From Alphaproteobacteria bacterium (lineage in GTDB: Bacteria; Pseudomonadota; Alphaproteobacteria; Sphingomonadales; Sphingomonadaceae): 64,000 nt of DNA. Both the position numbers and the translations under genes were made by a program. The stretch's first letter is position 1, and every line of letters starts with the position of its first letter. The notes under the pieces are model-generated. The model made no database searches. It was not told the origin of the DNA and worked only from the letters and a program-made list of their open reading frames with translations. Below, piece by piece: positions 9,386-17,134 of the stretch. The DNA is taken from contig JAGWWF010000003.1 of the NCBI GenBank assembly GCA_018970445.1, positions 1 through 64,000 of the forward strand, in the 5' to 3' direction.

Positions 9386-9766
9386 ATGGGCGTGGAAGGC
9401 ATCGGTGGTCTGTTTTTCCGGGCCCGCGATCCGGCGGCGCTGGCGGCCTGGTACAGGGCGCAGCTGAACATCGGAGCCGGCTGCAATGCCGATGCCACCG
9501 GCCCGGTGGATGAATGGGCGTGGATGACGATGGGCGGCCCGCTGGTGTTCGCGCCCTTCCCGGCCGACAGCGACTATTTCGCCGCCGACAAGGGCTTCAT
9601 GATCAACCTGCGCGTATCGGGCATCGATGCGCTGATCGCCGCCCTGCGCGCCGCCGGGATTGAAGTGGAAACCCGCGTCGAATGGGATGCACCCGAAACC
9701 GGCCGCTTTGCCCGCCTGCACGATCCAGAAGGCAATCCGATCGAACTGTGGCAGCCGCCGGCCTGA
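9386..9766 (+). CDS. VOC family (glyoxalase-like) protein
   Basis: A 126-residue single vicinal-oxygen-chelate domain beginning GVEGIGGLFFRARDPAALAAWYRAQL and ending FARLHDPEGNPIELWQPP, the usual end of this family, with the metal-ligand Glu in IELWQP. Members are glyoxalases, dioxygenases or resistance proteins; no substrate is evident. It starts 12 bases after the hydrolase and is probably the third gene of that operon. A second VOC protein is encoded at 18986-19366. Confidence 0.85.
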   Translation: MGVEGIGGLFFRARDPAALAAWYRAQLNIGAGCNADATGPVDEWAWMTMGGPLVFAPFPADSDYFAADKGFMINLRVSGIDALIAALRAAGIEVETRVEWDAPETGRFARLHDPEGNPIELWQPPA

Positions 9767-9898
9767 AACCCAGGGATTTCGACATCCAACAGGCGTGCCC
9801 AACGCGGCCCAGCCAGTCCAGCCGATCGCTGCGCCCTCTCCCCAAGGGCCATGGAGTCATGCTAGAGAATGGCCTACTCAACGGGTCAGGATCGTTTC

Positions 9899-10141
9899 AT
9901 GGCGCATGTCAGCCTTGCCGAAGCAAAATCCCAGCTATCCGCGCTTGTTGCCCGTGCCGAACGCGGTGAAACCATTACCATCACCAGGCGCGGCAAGACC
10001 GTTGCCACATTGAACCCGGCCGAACCACAGCGCCAGCCCATCGATGTAGAGGCGCTGCGCGCTGCGACGGCGCAGATCCGTCCGCAGCCCAGCGGCGCCG
10101 GCGATTTCGTTCGCGCAATGCGCGATTCTGATCGCTTTTGA
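9899..10141 (+). CDS. Type II antitoxin, Phd/YefM family
   Basis: About 80 residues from MAHVSLAEAKSQLSALVARAERGETITITRRGKTVATLNP, the classic Phd/YefM fold: N-terminal DNA-binding dimer domain, then a tail (SGAGDFVRAMRDSDRF) that would wrap the toxin. The ORF-track start at 9869 adds ten residues of no family character, so the second Met is preferred. Expected to neutralise the adjacent PIN toxin and repress its own promoter. Its TGA stop overlaps the TTG start of the toxin. Confidence 0.85.
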   Translation: MAHVSLAEAKSQLSALVARAERGETITITRRGKTVATLNPAEPQRQPIDVEALRAATAQIRPQPSGAGDFVRAMRDSDRF

Positions 10142-10596
10142 AAATCTATCTCGACACATCGGTGCTGGTTGCGGCCATCACCACCGAAACGGCGACACCA
10201 GCCGTACAGGCCTGGCTTGGCATGCATGCCGCAGCCAGCCTTGCCATCAGTGCCTGGTCGGTTACCGAACTTCATTCCGCCCTGGCGCTCAAACAGCGCA
10301 CCGGCCAGATCGATCCGACTGAACGCCGCATTGCCCATGACAGTTTCACCGGCCTGGTGAGAAACAATCTGGTGCAGGTGGCAATCACTGGAACCAGCTT
10401 TGCCGACGCGGCCAGCCTGATCGATCGATCGGACCGGCTTCGCGCTGGCGACGCCCTGCATCTGTCGATTGCGCGCCAGCACGGGCTGGTGCTTGCAACG
10501 CTGGATCAGCCGTTCCTGCGCGCCGCCATGGCCCTTGACGCGCAGGCCATATCGCCCCTGATGGGCCCAACGCCGGGCGTGAAACTGCCGCTCTAA
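10138..10596 (+). CDS. Type II toxin, PIN-domain ribonuclease (VapC-like)
   Basis: A 152-residue PIN domain: the first acidic residue in KIYLDTSVLVAAI, the glutamate in SAWSVTELHSAL, and the later acidic cluster DRLRAGDALHLSIA. It is expected to be a metal-dependent RNase that cleaves RNA when freed from its antitoxin. It starts with TTG overlapping the antitoxin TGA (TTGA), which suggests translational coupling and low toxin yield. Its stop overlaps tail-to-tail with the HutG-like gene on the other strand. Confidence 0.85.
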   Translation: MKIYLDTSVLVAAITTETATPAVQAWLGMHAAASLAISAWSVTELHSALALKQRTGQIDPTERRIAHDSFTGLVRNNLVQVAITGTSFADAASLIDRSDRLRAGDALHLSIARQHGLVLATLDQPFLRAAMALDAQAISPLMGPTPGVKLPL

Positions 10597-11309
10597 AGCC
10601 TACGGCGCACGCTGGTGATGCAATCGGCCAATATGTGCGTCCAGCGTGCCACGCCTTCGCGGGATTGCAGGCCATCGTTGCGCACCTCGATGCCCAGATA
10701 GGGAATGGCCTGGGCTTCGGCGTGGCGATCCATGGTGTAATTCAGGTCGCGGCCGGAATAGGGCTGGTTGTCACCCACATGCAGGCCGCGCGCCGCCAGC
10801 GCCACCAGGCCGACGCGGGCGGCCCGATCATCGCGGTTGTACAATATGCCCACCGGCCACGGCCGCTGTTCATCCGGCCGCGTTGCCAGATGCGGGGTAA
10901 AGCTGTGGATGGAGACGATCAGCGCCGGCCGGATGGCGGCAATCTGGCGCGCGATCAGATCATGATAGGGGGCGTGGATGGCCGATACCCGCAGTTCCCG
11001 CTCCGCATCGGGCAGGTGCCAGTTGCCAGGGATCATGTGGCCGTCGCTGCTGGCCGGCACCGCGCCCAGATCGGCCGGATCGCGGTTGAGATCGATCACC
11101 AGCCGCGACACGGTGGCAATCACCGCCGGCGCCGCCAGCGTGCGCGCCAGCCGGCGGGTGAGCGCATCGGTGCCGATGTCGACCGCCACATGATCGTCCA
11201 TCAGGCCGGGCGGCACGCCCAGATCGATGCCGGGCGGCACCTCGGCGGAGGCGTGATCGGCGACCAGCAGCAGATCAGCCGTGCCGGGGAGGAGATCGGG
11301 CATGCGCAT
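10593..11309 (-). CDS. N-formylglutamate amidohydrolase family protein
   Basis: A 238-residue protein with the family motifs LLLVADHASAEVPP near the N-terminus, VIDLNRDPAD in the middle, and LIVSIHSFTP and YLGIEVRNDG later. Family members hydrolyse N-formyl-L-glutamate at the end of one histidine degradation route. No other hut genes are in the window, so the true substrate may differ. It lies alone on the minus strand, with an intrinsic terminator of the upstream small gene between them, and probably has its own promoter. Confidence 0.88.
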   Translation of the reverse strand: MRMPDLLPGTADLLLVADHASAEVPPGIDLGVPPGLMDDHVAVDIGTDALTRRLARTLAAPAVIATVSRLVIDLNRDPADLGAVPASSDGHMIPGNWHLPDAERELRVSAIHAPYHDLIARQIAAIRPALIVSIHSFTPHLATRPDEQRPWPVGILYNRDDRAARVGLVALAARGLHVGDNQPYSGRDLNYTMDRHAEAQAIPYLGIEVRNDGLQSREGVARWTHILADCITSVRRRL

Positions 11310-11345
11310 GGTGGCAGCCTAGCCGAGCCGCGCACGCAAGAAAAT

Positions 11346-11369
11346 GGCCCGGCGGGGGGCCGCCGGGCC
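11346..11369 (-). terminator. Rho-independent terminator of the 92-residue secreted protein gene
   Basis: A perfect 10-base stem GGCCCGGCGG / CCGCCGGGCC with a four-base loop. Read on the minus strand it is followed by ATTTTCTT. It lies 62 bases past the stop of the small gene and just before the HutG-like gene, separating the two transcripts. Confidence 0.88.
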
Positions 11370-11430
11370 AGAAGTTCATCCCTGGATGAGGATGGAGGGG
11401 AGAAAATGCCCGGCCAGGCCGGGGGCCGGC

Positions 11431-11709
11431 TTACTGGCCGGCCGTGGCGGTGGGCAGCGCAGCCAGTTCGGTGCCGAGCAGCTTGGCAGCGGCGGCGAAC
11501 TTCTTGCCGGCTTCGAAGCGGGCATCGGCAGCGCACAGCTTTTCGCCGGTGGCGACCAGCTTGACAGCCTTGGTGGCGTCTTCGCCGCCCTTGGTGGCCG
11601 CCAGGGTGCGGATCTGGGCCGGGGTGTTCTTGCAGCTGACTTCGACAGCGGCCGCCGGAGCGGCGAAGGCAACCAGAGCGAGCGGCAGGATGATCAGACG
11701 GTTCAGCAT
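11431..11709 (-). CDS. Small secreted protein of unknown function
   Basis: Ninety-two residues with a clear signal peptide (MLNRLIILPLALVAFAAPAAA, cut probably after AAA), leaving about 70 residues. The mature part has two cysteines (VSCKNTP and KLCAADA), which could form one disulfide in the periplasm, in an Ala/Lys-rich, mostly helical sequence. I do not recognise the family. It has its own ribosome-binding site (GGAG), its own terminator, and about 330 bases of repeat-rich DNA upstream, an investment that suggests regulated, possibly abundant expression. Confidence 0.75.
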   Translation of the reverse strand: MLNRLIILPLALVAFAAPAAAVEVSCKNTPAQIRTLAATKGGEDATKAVKLVATGEKLCAADARFEAGKKFAAAAKLLGTELAALPTATAGQ

Positions 11710-11809
11710 GGTTATTCTCCAGTGGCGGCAGGCAGTGGCCGCGTTCGTGTGAAATTCCGGTTGATCTGAACCCGGCCCGCCCGCCCGAGGGGGGAGGTTT
11801 GAGCGGGCA

Positions 11810-11889
11810 TTGAGCCGGGCTCAAATCAACTGTTGTCGGTTTAAGCAGCGCTCAATTCGGCGTCAATCGCTATTTTGAGCGTCAATCAA
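11810..11889. promoter_or_regulatory. Three related 15-base palindromes TTRAGC-N3-GCTCAA upstream of the small secreted protein
   Basis: TTGAGC-CGG-GCTCAA at 11810-11824, TTAAGC-AGC-GCTCAA at 11841-11855 and a decayed TTGAGC-GTC-AATCAA at 11875-11889 repeat at 31 and 34 bases, about three helical turns. They lie 100-180 bases upstream of the start codon at 11709. A cooperative array of sites for a dimeric regulator is the simplest reading; the regulator is unknown. With the repeats at 11972-12036, this accounts for the visible content of the 331-base gap between ispE and the small gene. Confidence 0.6.
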
Positions 11890-11971
11890 TCTGCCGCAGC
11901 GCAGCATAATTTTTTCAATGACTTGGAAAAATGACTTACGGGTTATTACGGCGGTGCACAGGGGCGTGTGT

Positions 11972-12036
11972 GCCCTGTTTCGAGCCCGACTCAGGCCCTG
12001 TTTCGAGTCGCACTCCATTTTTGTTGAGCGCGACTC
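11972..12036. repeat. 13-base direct repeat and three phased GAG-N5-CTC units
   Basis: GCCCTGTTTCGAG occurs at 11972-11984 and again at 11995-12007. GAGCCCGACTC (11982), GAGTCGCACTC (12005) and GAGCGCGACTC (12026) follow at 23 and 21 base steps, two helical turns. The block lies directly after the ispE stop, in the same gap as the palindrome array, so it may be part of the same control region or a leftover repeat. Confidence 0.5.
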
Positions 12037-12040
12037 GGCT

Positions 12041-12856
12041 TCAGCGAATCGCCGTCGCGCACAGCCACCAGCCGCTCATCGCCAGGGCCGCTGCCGCCGC
12101 ATCGCGCGCCGTCGCATCGGGATAGAGCGCCAGGCAGGTGGCCCCCGAACCGCTCATCCGCACCAGCGTCGCCCCCTGCCCGGCCAGCCGCGCCAGCACG
12201 TCGGCAATCACCGGCTGGATGGCGATGGCGGCGGCTGTCATGTCGTTGCGCAGCGCGGACACGGGCACGCCGGGCGTGATGCCGCCATGATCTTGCCTGT
12301 CCCAGCCGGCAAACACCGGCCCGGTGGGCACCGCCACGCGCGGATTGACCAGCAGCAGCGGCGTGCCGGCAAAATCATCGGGCCAGGGCGACAATATCTC
12401 CCCCTTGCCCGCCCCCAGCATCGTGCGGCTGAACACACACACCGGTACATCGGCTCCCAGCGGTTCGGCCAGCGCCGCCAACCGATCCAGCGGCCAATCC
12501 AGCCCCCACAGCCGGTTGAGCAGGCGCAGCGCCGCGGCCGCATCGGCCGAACCGCCGCCCAGCCCGGCCGCCACCGGAATCCGCTTGTCCAGATGCAGCC
12601 GCGCATTGGGCCGGACGCAGGCCGCCGCCGCCAGTGCACGCGCGGCGCGCAGCACCAGATTGTCATCCCCCACATCCGCTGCCGCCGCCATCGGGCCGGT
12701 CAGCGTCAGGGCCAGGCCATCGGCAGCCTCGGCGGACAGCGTGTCACCAAATTCGGTGAAGGCAAACAGGCTTTCCAGATCATGATAGCCATCGGCGCGC
12801 CGCCGCCGCAGGTGCAGCGCCAGATTGATCTTGGCCGGAGCAGGTTCGTGGATCAT
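12041..12856 (-). CDS. ispE: 4-diphosphocytidyl-2-C-methyl-D-erythritol kinase
   Basis: A 271-residue GHMP kinase that phosphorylates CDP-methylerythritol in the non-mevalonate isoprenoid pathway in the cytoplasm. The N-terminus APAKINLALHLRRRRADGYHDLESL carries the conserved Lys and the YH-L-S motif. The ATP-binding loop PVAAGLGGGSAD is at residues 94-105, and the C-terminal glycine motif is VRMSGSGATCL. The internal Met at 12856 fits the family start better than the track start at 12892. It follows the TPR gene closely and is probably co-transcribed with it. Confidence 0.95.
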   Translation of the reverse strand: MIHEPAPAKINLALHLRRRRADGYHDLESLFAFTEFGDTLSAEAADGLALTLTGPMAAAADVGDDNLVLRAARALAAAACVRPNARLHLDKRIPVAAGLGGGSADAAAALRLLNRLWGLDWPLDRLAALAEPLGADVPVCVFSRTMLGAGKGEILSPWPDDFAGTPLLLVNPRVAVPTGPVFAGWDRQDHGGITPGVPVSALRNDMTAAAIAIQPVIADVLARLAGQGATLVRMSGSGATCLALYPDATARDAAAAALAMSGWWLCATAIR

Positions 12857-12895
12857 CGCCGTCGCCTTGGCGCAGACGGCTGGTGCTGCCAAGCC

Positions 12896-14548
12896 CTATC
12901 GCTGGGCCAGCATGGCGGGCGCTGCATCAAGGCCATAATCCAGCCTGGCCTGCAGCCTTCGCTTTTCATCGGCTTCGGCGGCAATGCCCAGCGCCTGGCG
13001 CCAGCGGAAGCGCGCTTCGATGCGGCGGCCCTGTTGCCACAGCGCATCACCCAGATGGCCGATCAGCGTCGGATCTTCGGGTTCCAGCGCCAGCGCCCGT
13101 TCCAGCGTCGCCACCGCTTCATCCACCCGGCCCAGTTTCAGTTGCAGCCAGCCCAGCGAATCGACGATGCCGCCATCGCCGGGCCGCAGCCGCGCCGCGG
13201 TTTCGATCAGTCGCTGCGCCTCCTCCATCTGCTCCCCGCGCTCCATCAACGTGTAGCCCAGATAGTTGAGCACGCCGGCTTCATCGGGGAACAGCGCCAG
13301 CGCCGCCTTCAGATCGGCCTGCGCCCCCGGCCAGTCCCCGGCGCGATCACGCATGATGGCGCGCAGATAGTGGAGGTTCCACGCCGTCGCCCCCAGGCTG
13401 GCGCCATATCGATCGATGGCGGTGCCATAGGCCAGCGCGGCATCGGCGTGGCGGCCGGCGCGTTGGTGCCAGGCGGCCAGGCCCACCAGATCCTCCACAC
13501 TGGCACCGGGGGCGGCGGCGGCCGCGCGCAGCATGTCACCCGCGGCATTGCCGGCCCCCATCGCCTCCAGAATGTCGGCCCGGCGGCTGCGCACCAGTTC
13601 ATCCAGCCCCAGCCCGGCCGGCACCCGCGCCAGTGCGGCCAGCGCCGCCTGGTTCTGGCCGCTGCGACCCAGGTGATCGCCCACCGCCAGCCAGGGCAGC
13701 GGCTGTTCCGGCATCAGGAAACTGGCCAGCCGGGCAAACAGCAGCGCCAGCGGTTCGGCGCGTTCGCGCGCCAGATCATCCGACAGGCGCAGATACAGCC
13801 AGCCGATGGCGCTGCGGGCATCGGGCGCCAGTGGCCCCAGCCGCTTGCCCGCCGCCAGCCGTTGCCGCGCCACCGCCGTGGGCCGATCCGATGGGAACAG
13901 CAGGGCCAGCGCTTCATCCTTGCGGCCGGCCATCACCAGCGCATCGGCATGGGCCTGGCGCAGCAGGGCGGTGGCCGGGCCGCTGCCGCCGCGCACCTGC
14001 CGGAACGCCGCTGCCGCATCATCCCAGCGGCCCAGCGCCACCAGCATGTGCGCGCGCTGTTCGGCCAGGTAGGCGCGCATGAAACCCTGCGCCCGCGCCG
14101 GTTCCAGCACGGCCAGCGCGCCGGCGCTGTCGCCCATGGCAAAACGCGCCCAGGCATCGATCACCGGCCCGGCCACCTGCGGCCAGCCCTGGTTGCCCAG
14201 CCCGGCGCGCAGCTGCTGCACCATCGCCCAATCCCGGCGCAGCACCGCATCGCTGAGCCGGGTGATCATCACTTCGGCATCGGGCGAGCCCAGCGCCTGC
14301 GCCAGCCGGAACGCCCGGTTCTGATCGCCAGCCGCCACTGCCAGCTCCCACGCCTCGCGCCGGATGCTGGCCGATGCCGGATCGGCCAGCCGGGCGCTTT
14401 CCAGCAATTGCGCCGCCCGCTCCACATCATGATCCAGATAGGCATAGCGGCCCAGCACATAGGCCAGGCGCGGCGGCACATCGGGGCGGGCGGCCAACGC
14501 CGGGGCGGCCAAGGTGACAGCGAGGAACAGGGCGGCAAGGGTGCGCAT
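12896..14548 (-). CDS. Tetratricopeptide-repeat periplasmic protein
   Basis: A 550-residue protein with a signal peptide (MRTLAALFLAVTLAAPALA), followed almost entirely by helical hairpins. The best TPR units are near the C-terminus: GVLNYLGYTLMERGEQMEEAQRLIETA, GGIVDSLGWLQLKLGRVDEAVATLERAL and PTLIGHLGDALWQQGRRIEA. TPRs are protein-binding scaffolds; the partner is unknown. It lies directly upstream of ispE with about 40 bases between likely coding ends. A fuller tandem of degenerate TPRs probably covers the N-terminal half. Confidence 0.85.
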   Translation of the reverse strand: MRTLAALFLAVTLAAPALAARPDVPPRLAYVLGRYAYLDHDVERAAQLLESARLADPASASIRREAWELAVAAGDQNRAFRLAQALGSPDAEVMITRLSDAVLRRDWAMVQQLRAGLGNQGWPQVAGPVIDAWARFAMGDSAGALAVLEPARAQGFMRAYLAEQRAHMLVALGRWDDAAAAFRQVRGGSGPATALLRQAHADALVMAGRKDEALALLFPSDRPTAVARQRLAAGKRLGPLAPDARSAIGWLYLRLSDDLARERAEPLALLFARLASFLMPEQPLPWLAVGDHLGRSGQNQAALAALARVPAGLGLDELVRSRRADILEAMGAGNAAGDMLRAAAAAPGASVEDLVGLAAWHQRAGRHADAALAYGTAIDRYGASLGATAWNLHYLRAIMRDRAGDWPGAQADLKAALALFPDEAGVLNYLGYTLMERGEQMEEAQRLIETAARLRPGDGGIVDSLGWLQLKLGRVDEAVATLERALALEPEDPTLIGHLGDALWQQGRRIEARFRWRQALGIAAEADEKRRLQARLDYGLDAAPAMLAQR

Positions 14549-14644
14549 GTGCGATCGACTGTGGCGAGGCGGGTGCGGCTTGTCGAGAGGGGTGTGGCGT
14601 CGCGGCGTGACAGCAAGATGACGGGCAGGCCGCGGGCGGCCCGT

Positions 14645-16294
14645 TTACATGTTCGGATAGTTCGGCCCGCCGCCGCCTTCCGGCACCACCCAGTTGATGT
14701 TCTGGGTCATGTCCTTGATATCGCAGGTCTTGCAATGAACGCAATTCTGGGCGTTGATCTGCAGGCGGGGGGCGTTTTCCTCCACGCCCACGATCTCATA
14801 GACCCCGGCCGGGCAATAACGCTGCGCCGGCTCGTCATACAGCGCCAGGTTCACCTCCACCGGCACCGAAGCGTCCTTCAGCGTTAGGTGGCAGGGCTGG
14901 TCTTCCTCGTGGTTGGTGTTGGACAGGAACACGCTCGACAGTCGGTCAAAGCTGATGACGCCGTCGGGCTTGGGATAGACGATCTTCGGCGCCTCATCCT
15001 TGCGGAGCATGTGGGTGTTGTCAGGCGTCAGCTTGAAGGTGAAGGGCAGTTCATAGCCCAGATATTCCATCCACATCATCACGCCGCCCATGACGGTGCC
15101 AACCGTGGTGCCGAACTTTTCCACCGCCGGCAGCACGTTGCGCACCATCTTCAGTTCGTCGTGCACCCAGCTCTTCCTGTAGGCGGCTTCATAATCGGCC
15201 AGTTCGTCATTGCTGCGTTGGGCGGCGATGGCGGCCACGGCGGCTTCGGCCGCCATCATGCCGCTCTTCATCGCGGTGTGGCTGCCCTTGATGCGCGGCA
15301 CGTTCAGGAAGCCGGCGGAACAGCCGATCAGCGCGCCGCCGGGGAAGGCCAGTTTCGGCACCGCCTGCCAGCCGCCATCGTTGATGGCGCGGGCACCATA
15401 GCTCACGCGGCGGCCGCCTTCGAGAATCTCGCGGATCGCCGGATGGGTTTTCCAGCGCTGGAATTCCTCGAACGGCGACAGGTGCGGGTTGTCGTAATTC
15501 AGCCAGACCGAGAAGCCCAGCGCGACCTGGCCATTGGCCTGGTGATAGAGGAAGCCGCCGCCATTGGCGTCGCTCAGCGGCCAGCCCTGGCTGTGGATCA
15601 CCCGGCCGGGCACATGCTTTTCGGCCGGAATGTCCCACAATTCCTTCAGGCCGATGCCATAGATCTGCGGCTGGCTGTCCTTCCTCAGATCAAAGCGGTT
15701 GATGATCTGTTTTGAAAGATGCCCGCGCGCGCCTTCGGCGAAGAAGGTGTATTTGGCGTGGATTTCCAGGCCGGGCGTCCAGCTGTCCTTCTTGCTGCCA
15801 TCCCTGGCGATCCCCATGTCGCCGGTGGCGACGCCCTTCACGCTGCCATCATCGTTGAACAGCACTTCGGCGGCGGCAAAACCGGGGAAAATTTCCACAC
15901 CATGCGCTTCCGCCTGGGTGGCCAGCCAGCGGGTGAGATTGCCCAGGGACACGGTGTAGCAACCCTTGTTCTGCATGAACGGCGGCAACAGGGCGTGGGG
16001 GAAATCATATTTCTTCGTTTCGGTGAGCACCCAGTGGTGATTTTCCGTCACCGGCACCGTCAACGGCGAATCCATCGTGCGCCAATCGGGCAGCAGCTCG
16101 TCCAGCGCCTTCGGATCGACCACCGCGCCCGACAGGATATGCGCGCCGATCTCGCTGCCCTTTTCCAGGATGCACACGCTGAGCTCGACACCCAGTCGCT
16201 GCGCTTCCTGTTTGGCCCGGATCGCGGCCGACAGGCCGGCCGGCCCGCCGCCCACGATCACCAGATCATAGGGCATGGATTCGCGTTCGCTCAC
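14645..16294 (-). CDS. Electron transfer flavoprotein-ubiquinone oxidoreductase
   Basis: A 549-residue, full-length ETF-QO that passes electrons from acyl-CoA and amino-acid dehydrogenases, through ETF, to ubiquinone at the inner membrane. The FAD motif is LVIVGGGPAGLSAAIRAKQE near residue 10, the quinone region is GAHILSGAVVDP, and the C-terminal 4Fe-4S cluster motif is NCVHCKTCDIKD. The GTG start at 16294 gives the family-typical MSERESMPYD; an ATG at 16276 is the alternative. The upstream gap is short and shared with the divergent UDG-like gene. Confidence 0.97.
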   Translation of the reverse strand: MSERESMPYDLVIVGGGPAGLSAAIRAKQEAQRLGVELSVCILEKGSEIGAHILSGAVVDPKALDELLPDWRTMDSPLTVPVTENHHWVLTETKKYDFPHALLPPFMQNKGCYTVSLGNLTRWLATQAEAHGVEIFPGFAAAEVLFNDDGSVKGVATGDMGIARDGSKKDSWTPGLEIHAKYTFFAEGARGHLSKQIINRFDLRKDSQPQIYGIGLKELWDIPAEKHVPGRVIHSQGWPLSDANGGGFLYHQANGQVALGFSVWLNYDNPHLSPFEEFQRWKTHPAIREILEGGRRVSYGARAINDGGWQAVPKLAFPGGALIGCSAGFLNVPRIKGSHTAMKSGMMAAEAAVAAIAAQRSNDELADYEAAYRKSWVHDELKMVRNVLPAVEKFGTTVGTVMGGVMMWMEYLGYELPFTFKLTPDNTHMLRKDEAPKIVYPKPDGVISFDRLSSVFLSNTNHEEDQPCHLTLKDASVPVEVNLALYDEPAQRYCPAGVYEIVGVEENAPRLQINAQNCVHCKTCDIKDMTQNINWVVPEGGGGPNYPNM

Positions 16295-16372
16295 TGTACG
16301 TCATCCCCATCCTGGCCACGGCAGCACGCCGCAGCTTTGCCATGCTTCATCAGATAGCGGCATGGCCAAGGC

Positions 16373-17134
16373 TTGACCAGTCGGGCGACACTGGTGCTTT
16401 TGGCAAGCGTGTCGCAGCCACCCGCCTTGCTTCCTGCCGAACAGGCCCGCGCCGCGCTGGCCTTTCTGGTCGCGGCCGGGGCCGATGTGGCGGTGGACGC
16501 AGCCCCGCGCCGCTGGCTGGAGGTTGCGCCGGAGGCGGCACCGCTGGCCCCTGCCCCAGTCGCTGCGCCGGTAGCCGCCGCTCGCCCAGCAACGCCCAGG
16601 GCTCCGCCCGAACGTCACCCCGCGCTGGATTGCGCCGACGTGCCCGCCCTTGTGGCCCTGCTGGGCAAATTCCCGCAGGCCCGCACCACCCCGCCGTTGC
16701 TGTTGCACGGGGCGATCGAACGCGGCGTCTGGCTGCTGATCGACCGGCCGGATGAAGACCCGGCCCACCGCGAAACCATCGATCGGATGCTGGCCGCGGT
16801 GGATCTGGATTGGTCGCGCGCGGCCTTGGTCAGCCGGCTGCCCTTCCCGTCGCCCGGCGATGCCGAGCCGCCGCCCGGCCATTTCACCCGCTTTGGCCCG
16901 GTGCTGGATCGGCTGGTGGCGTTGCATCCGCCACGGCTGGTGCTGGCGCTGGGCCAGGGCGCGGCCGATGTGGCAGGCAGCACGGCCCGGCTGGCCAGCA
17001 GCCGCGGCCGCTGGTTTGATTGGGCCGGCGCGCAATTGCTGCCCAGTTTCCACCCCCGCACCATGCGCGGTGACAAGGAACTGAAAAAACAGGCGTTCGA
17101 ACATCTGAAACTGTTCCGGGCGGCGATCACATGA
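16373..17134 (+). CDS. Uracil-DNA glycosylase-like protein, apparently degenerate
   Basis: About 253 residues. The C-terminus LLPSFHPRTMRGDKELKKQAFEHLKL matches the HP(S/A)-(A/x)-x-LR...K...W-DL end of family 4/5 uracil-DNA glycosylases, and RLVLALGQGAADVAG fits the core strand. The first UDG motif (GEAPG..ED) is not recognisable, and only one Cys is present (LDCADV), so the Fe-S cluster of families 4 and 5 is missing. It may be a UDG-fold protein that has lost or changed activity. The start is uncertain: TTG at 16373 or GTG at 16394. Its end overlaps the next gene by ATGA. Confidence 0.6.
   Translation: MTSRATLVLLASVSQPPALLPAEQARAALAFLVAAGADVAVDAAPRRWLEVAPEAAPLAPAPVAAPVAAARPATPRAPPERHPALDCADVPALVALLGKFPQARTTPPLLLHGAIERGVWLLIDRPDEDPAHRETIDRMLAAVDLDWSRAALVSRLPFPSPGDAEPPPGHFTRFGPVLDRLVALHPPRLVLALGQGAADVAGSTARLASSRGRWFDWAGAQLLPSFHPRTMRGDKELKKQAFEHLKLFRAAIT

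Noticed and set aside
11918-14887. 989-residue ORF antisense to ispE and the TPR gene
   Set aside because: Low-complexity Arg/Gln/His composition, no motifs, and both opposite genes are well supported.
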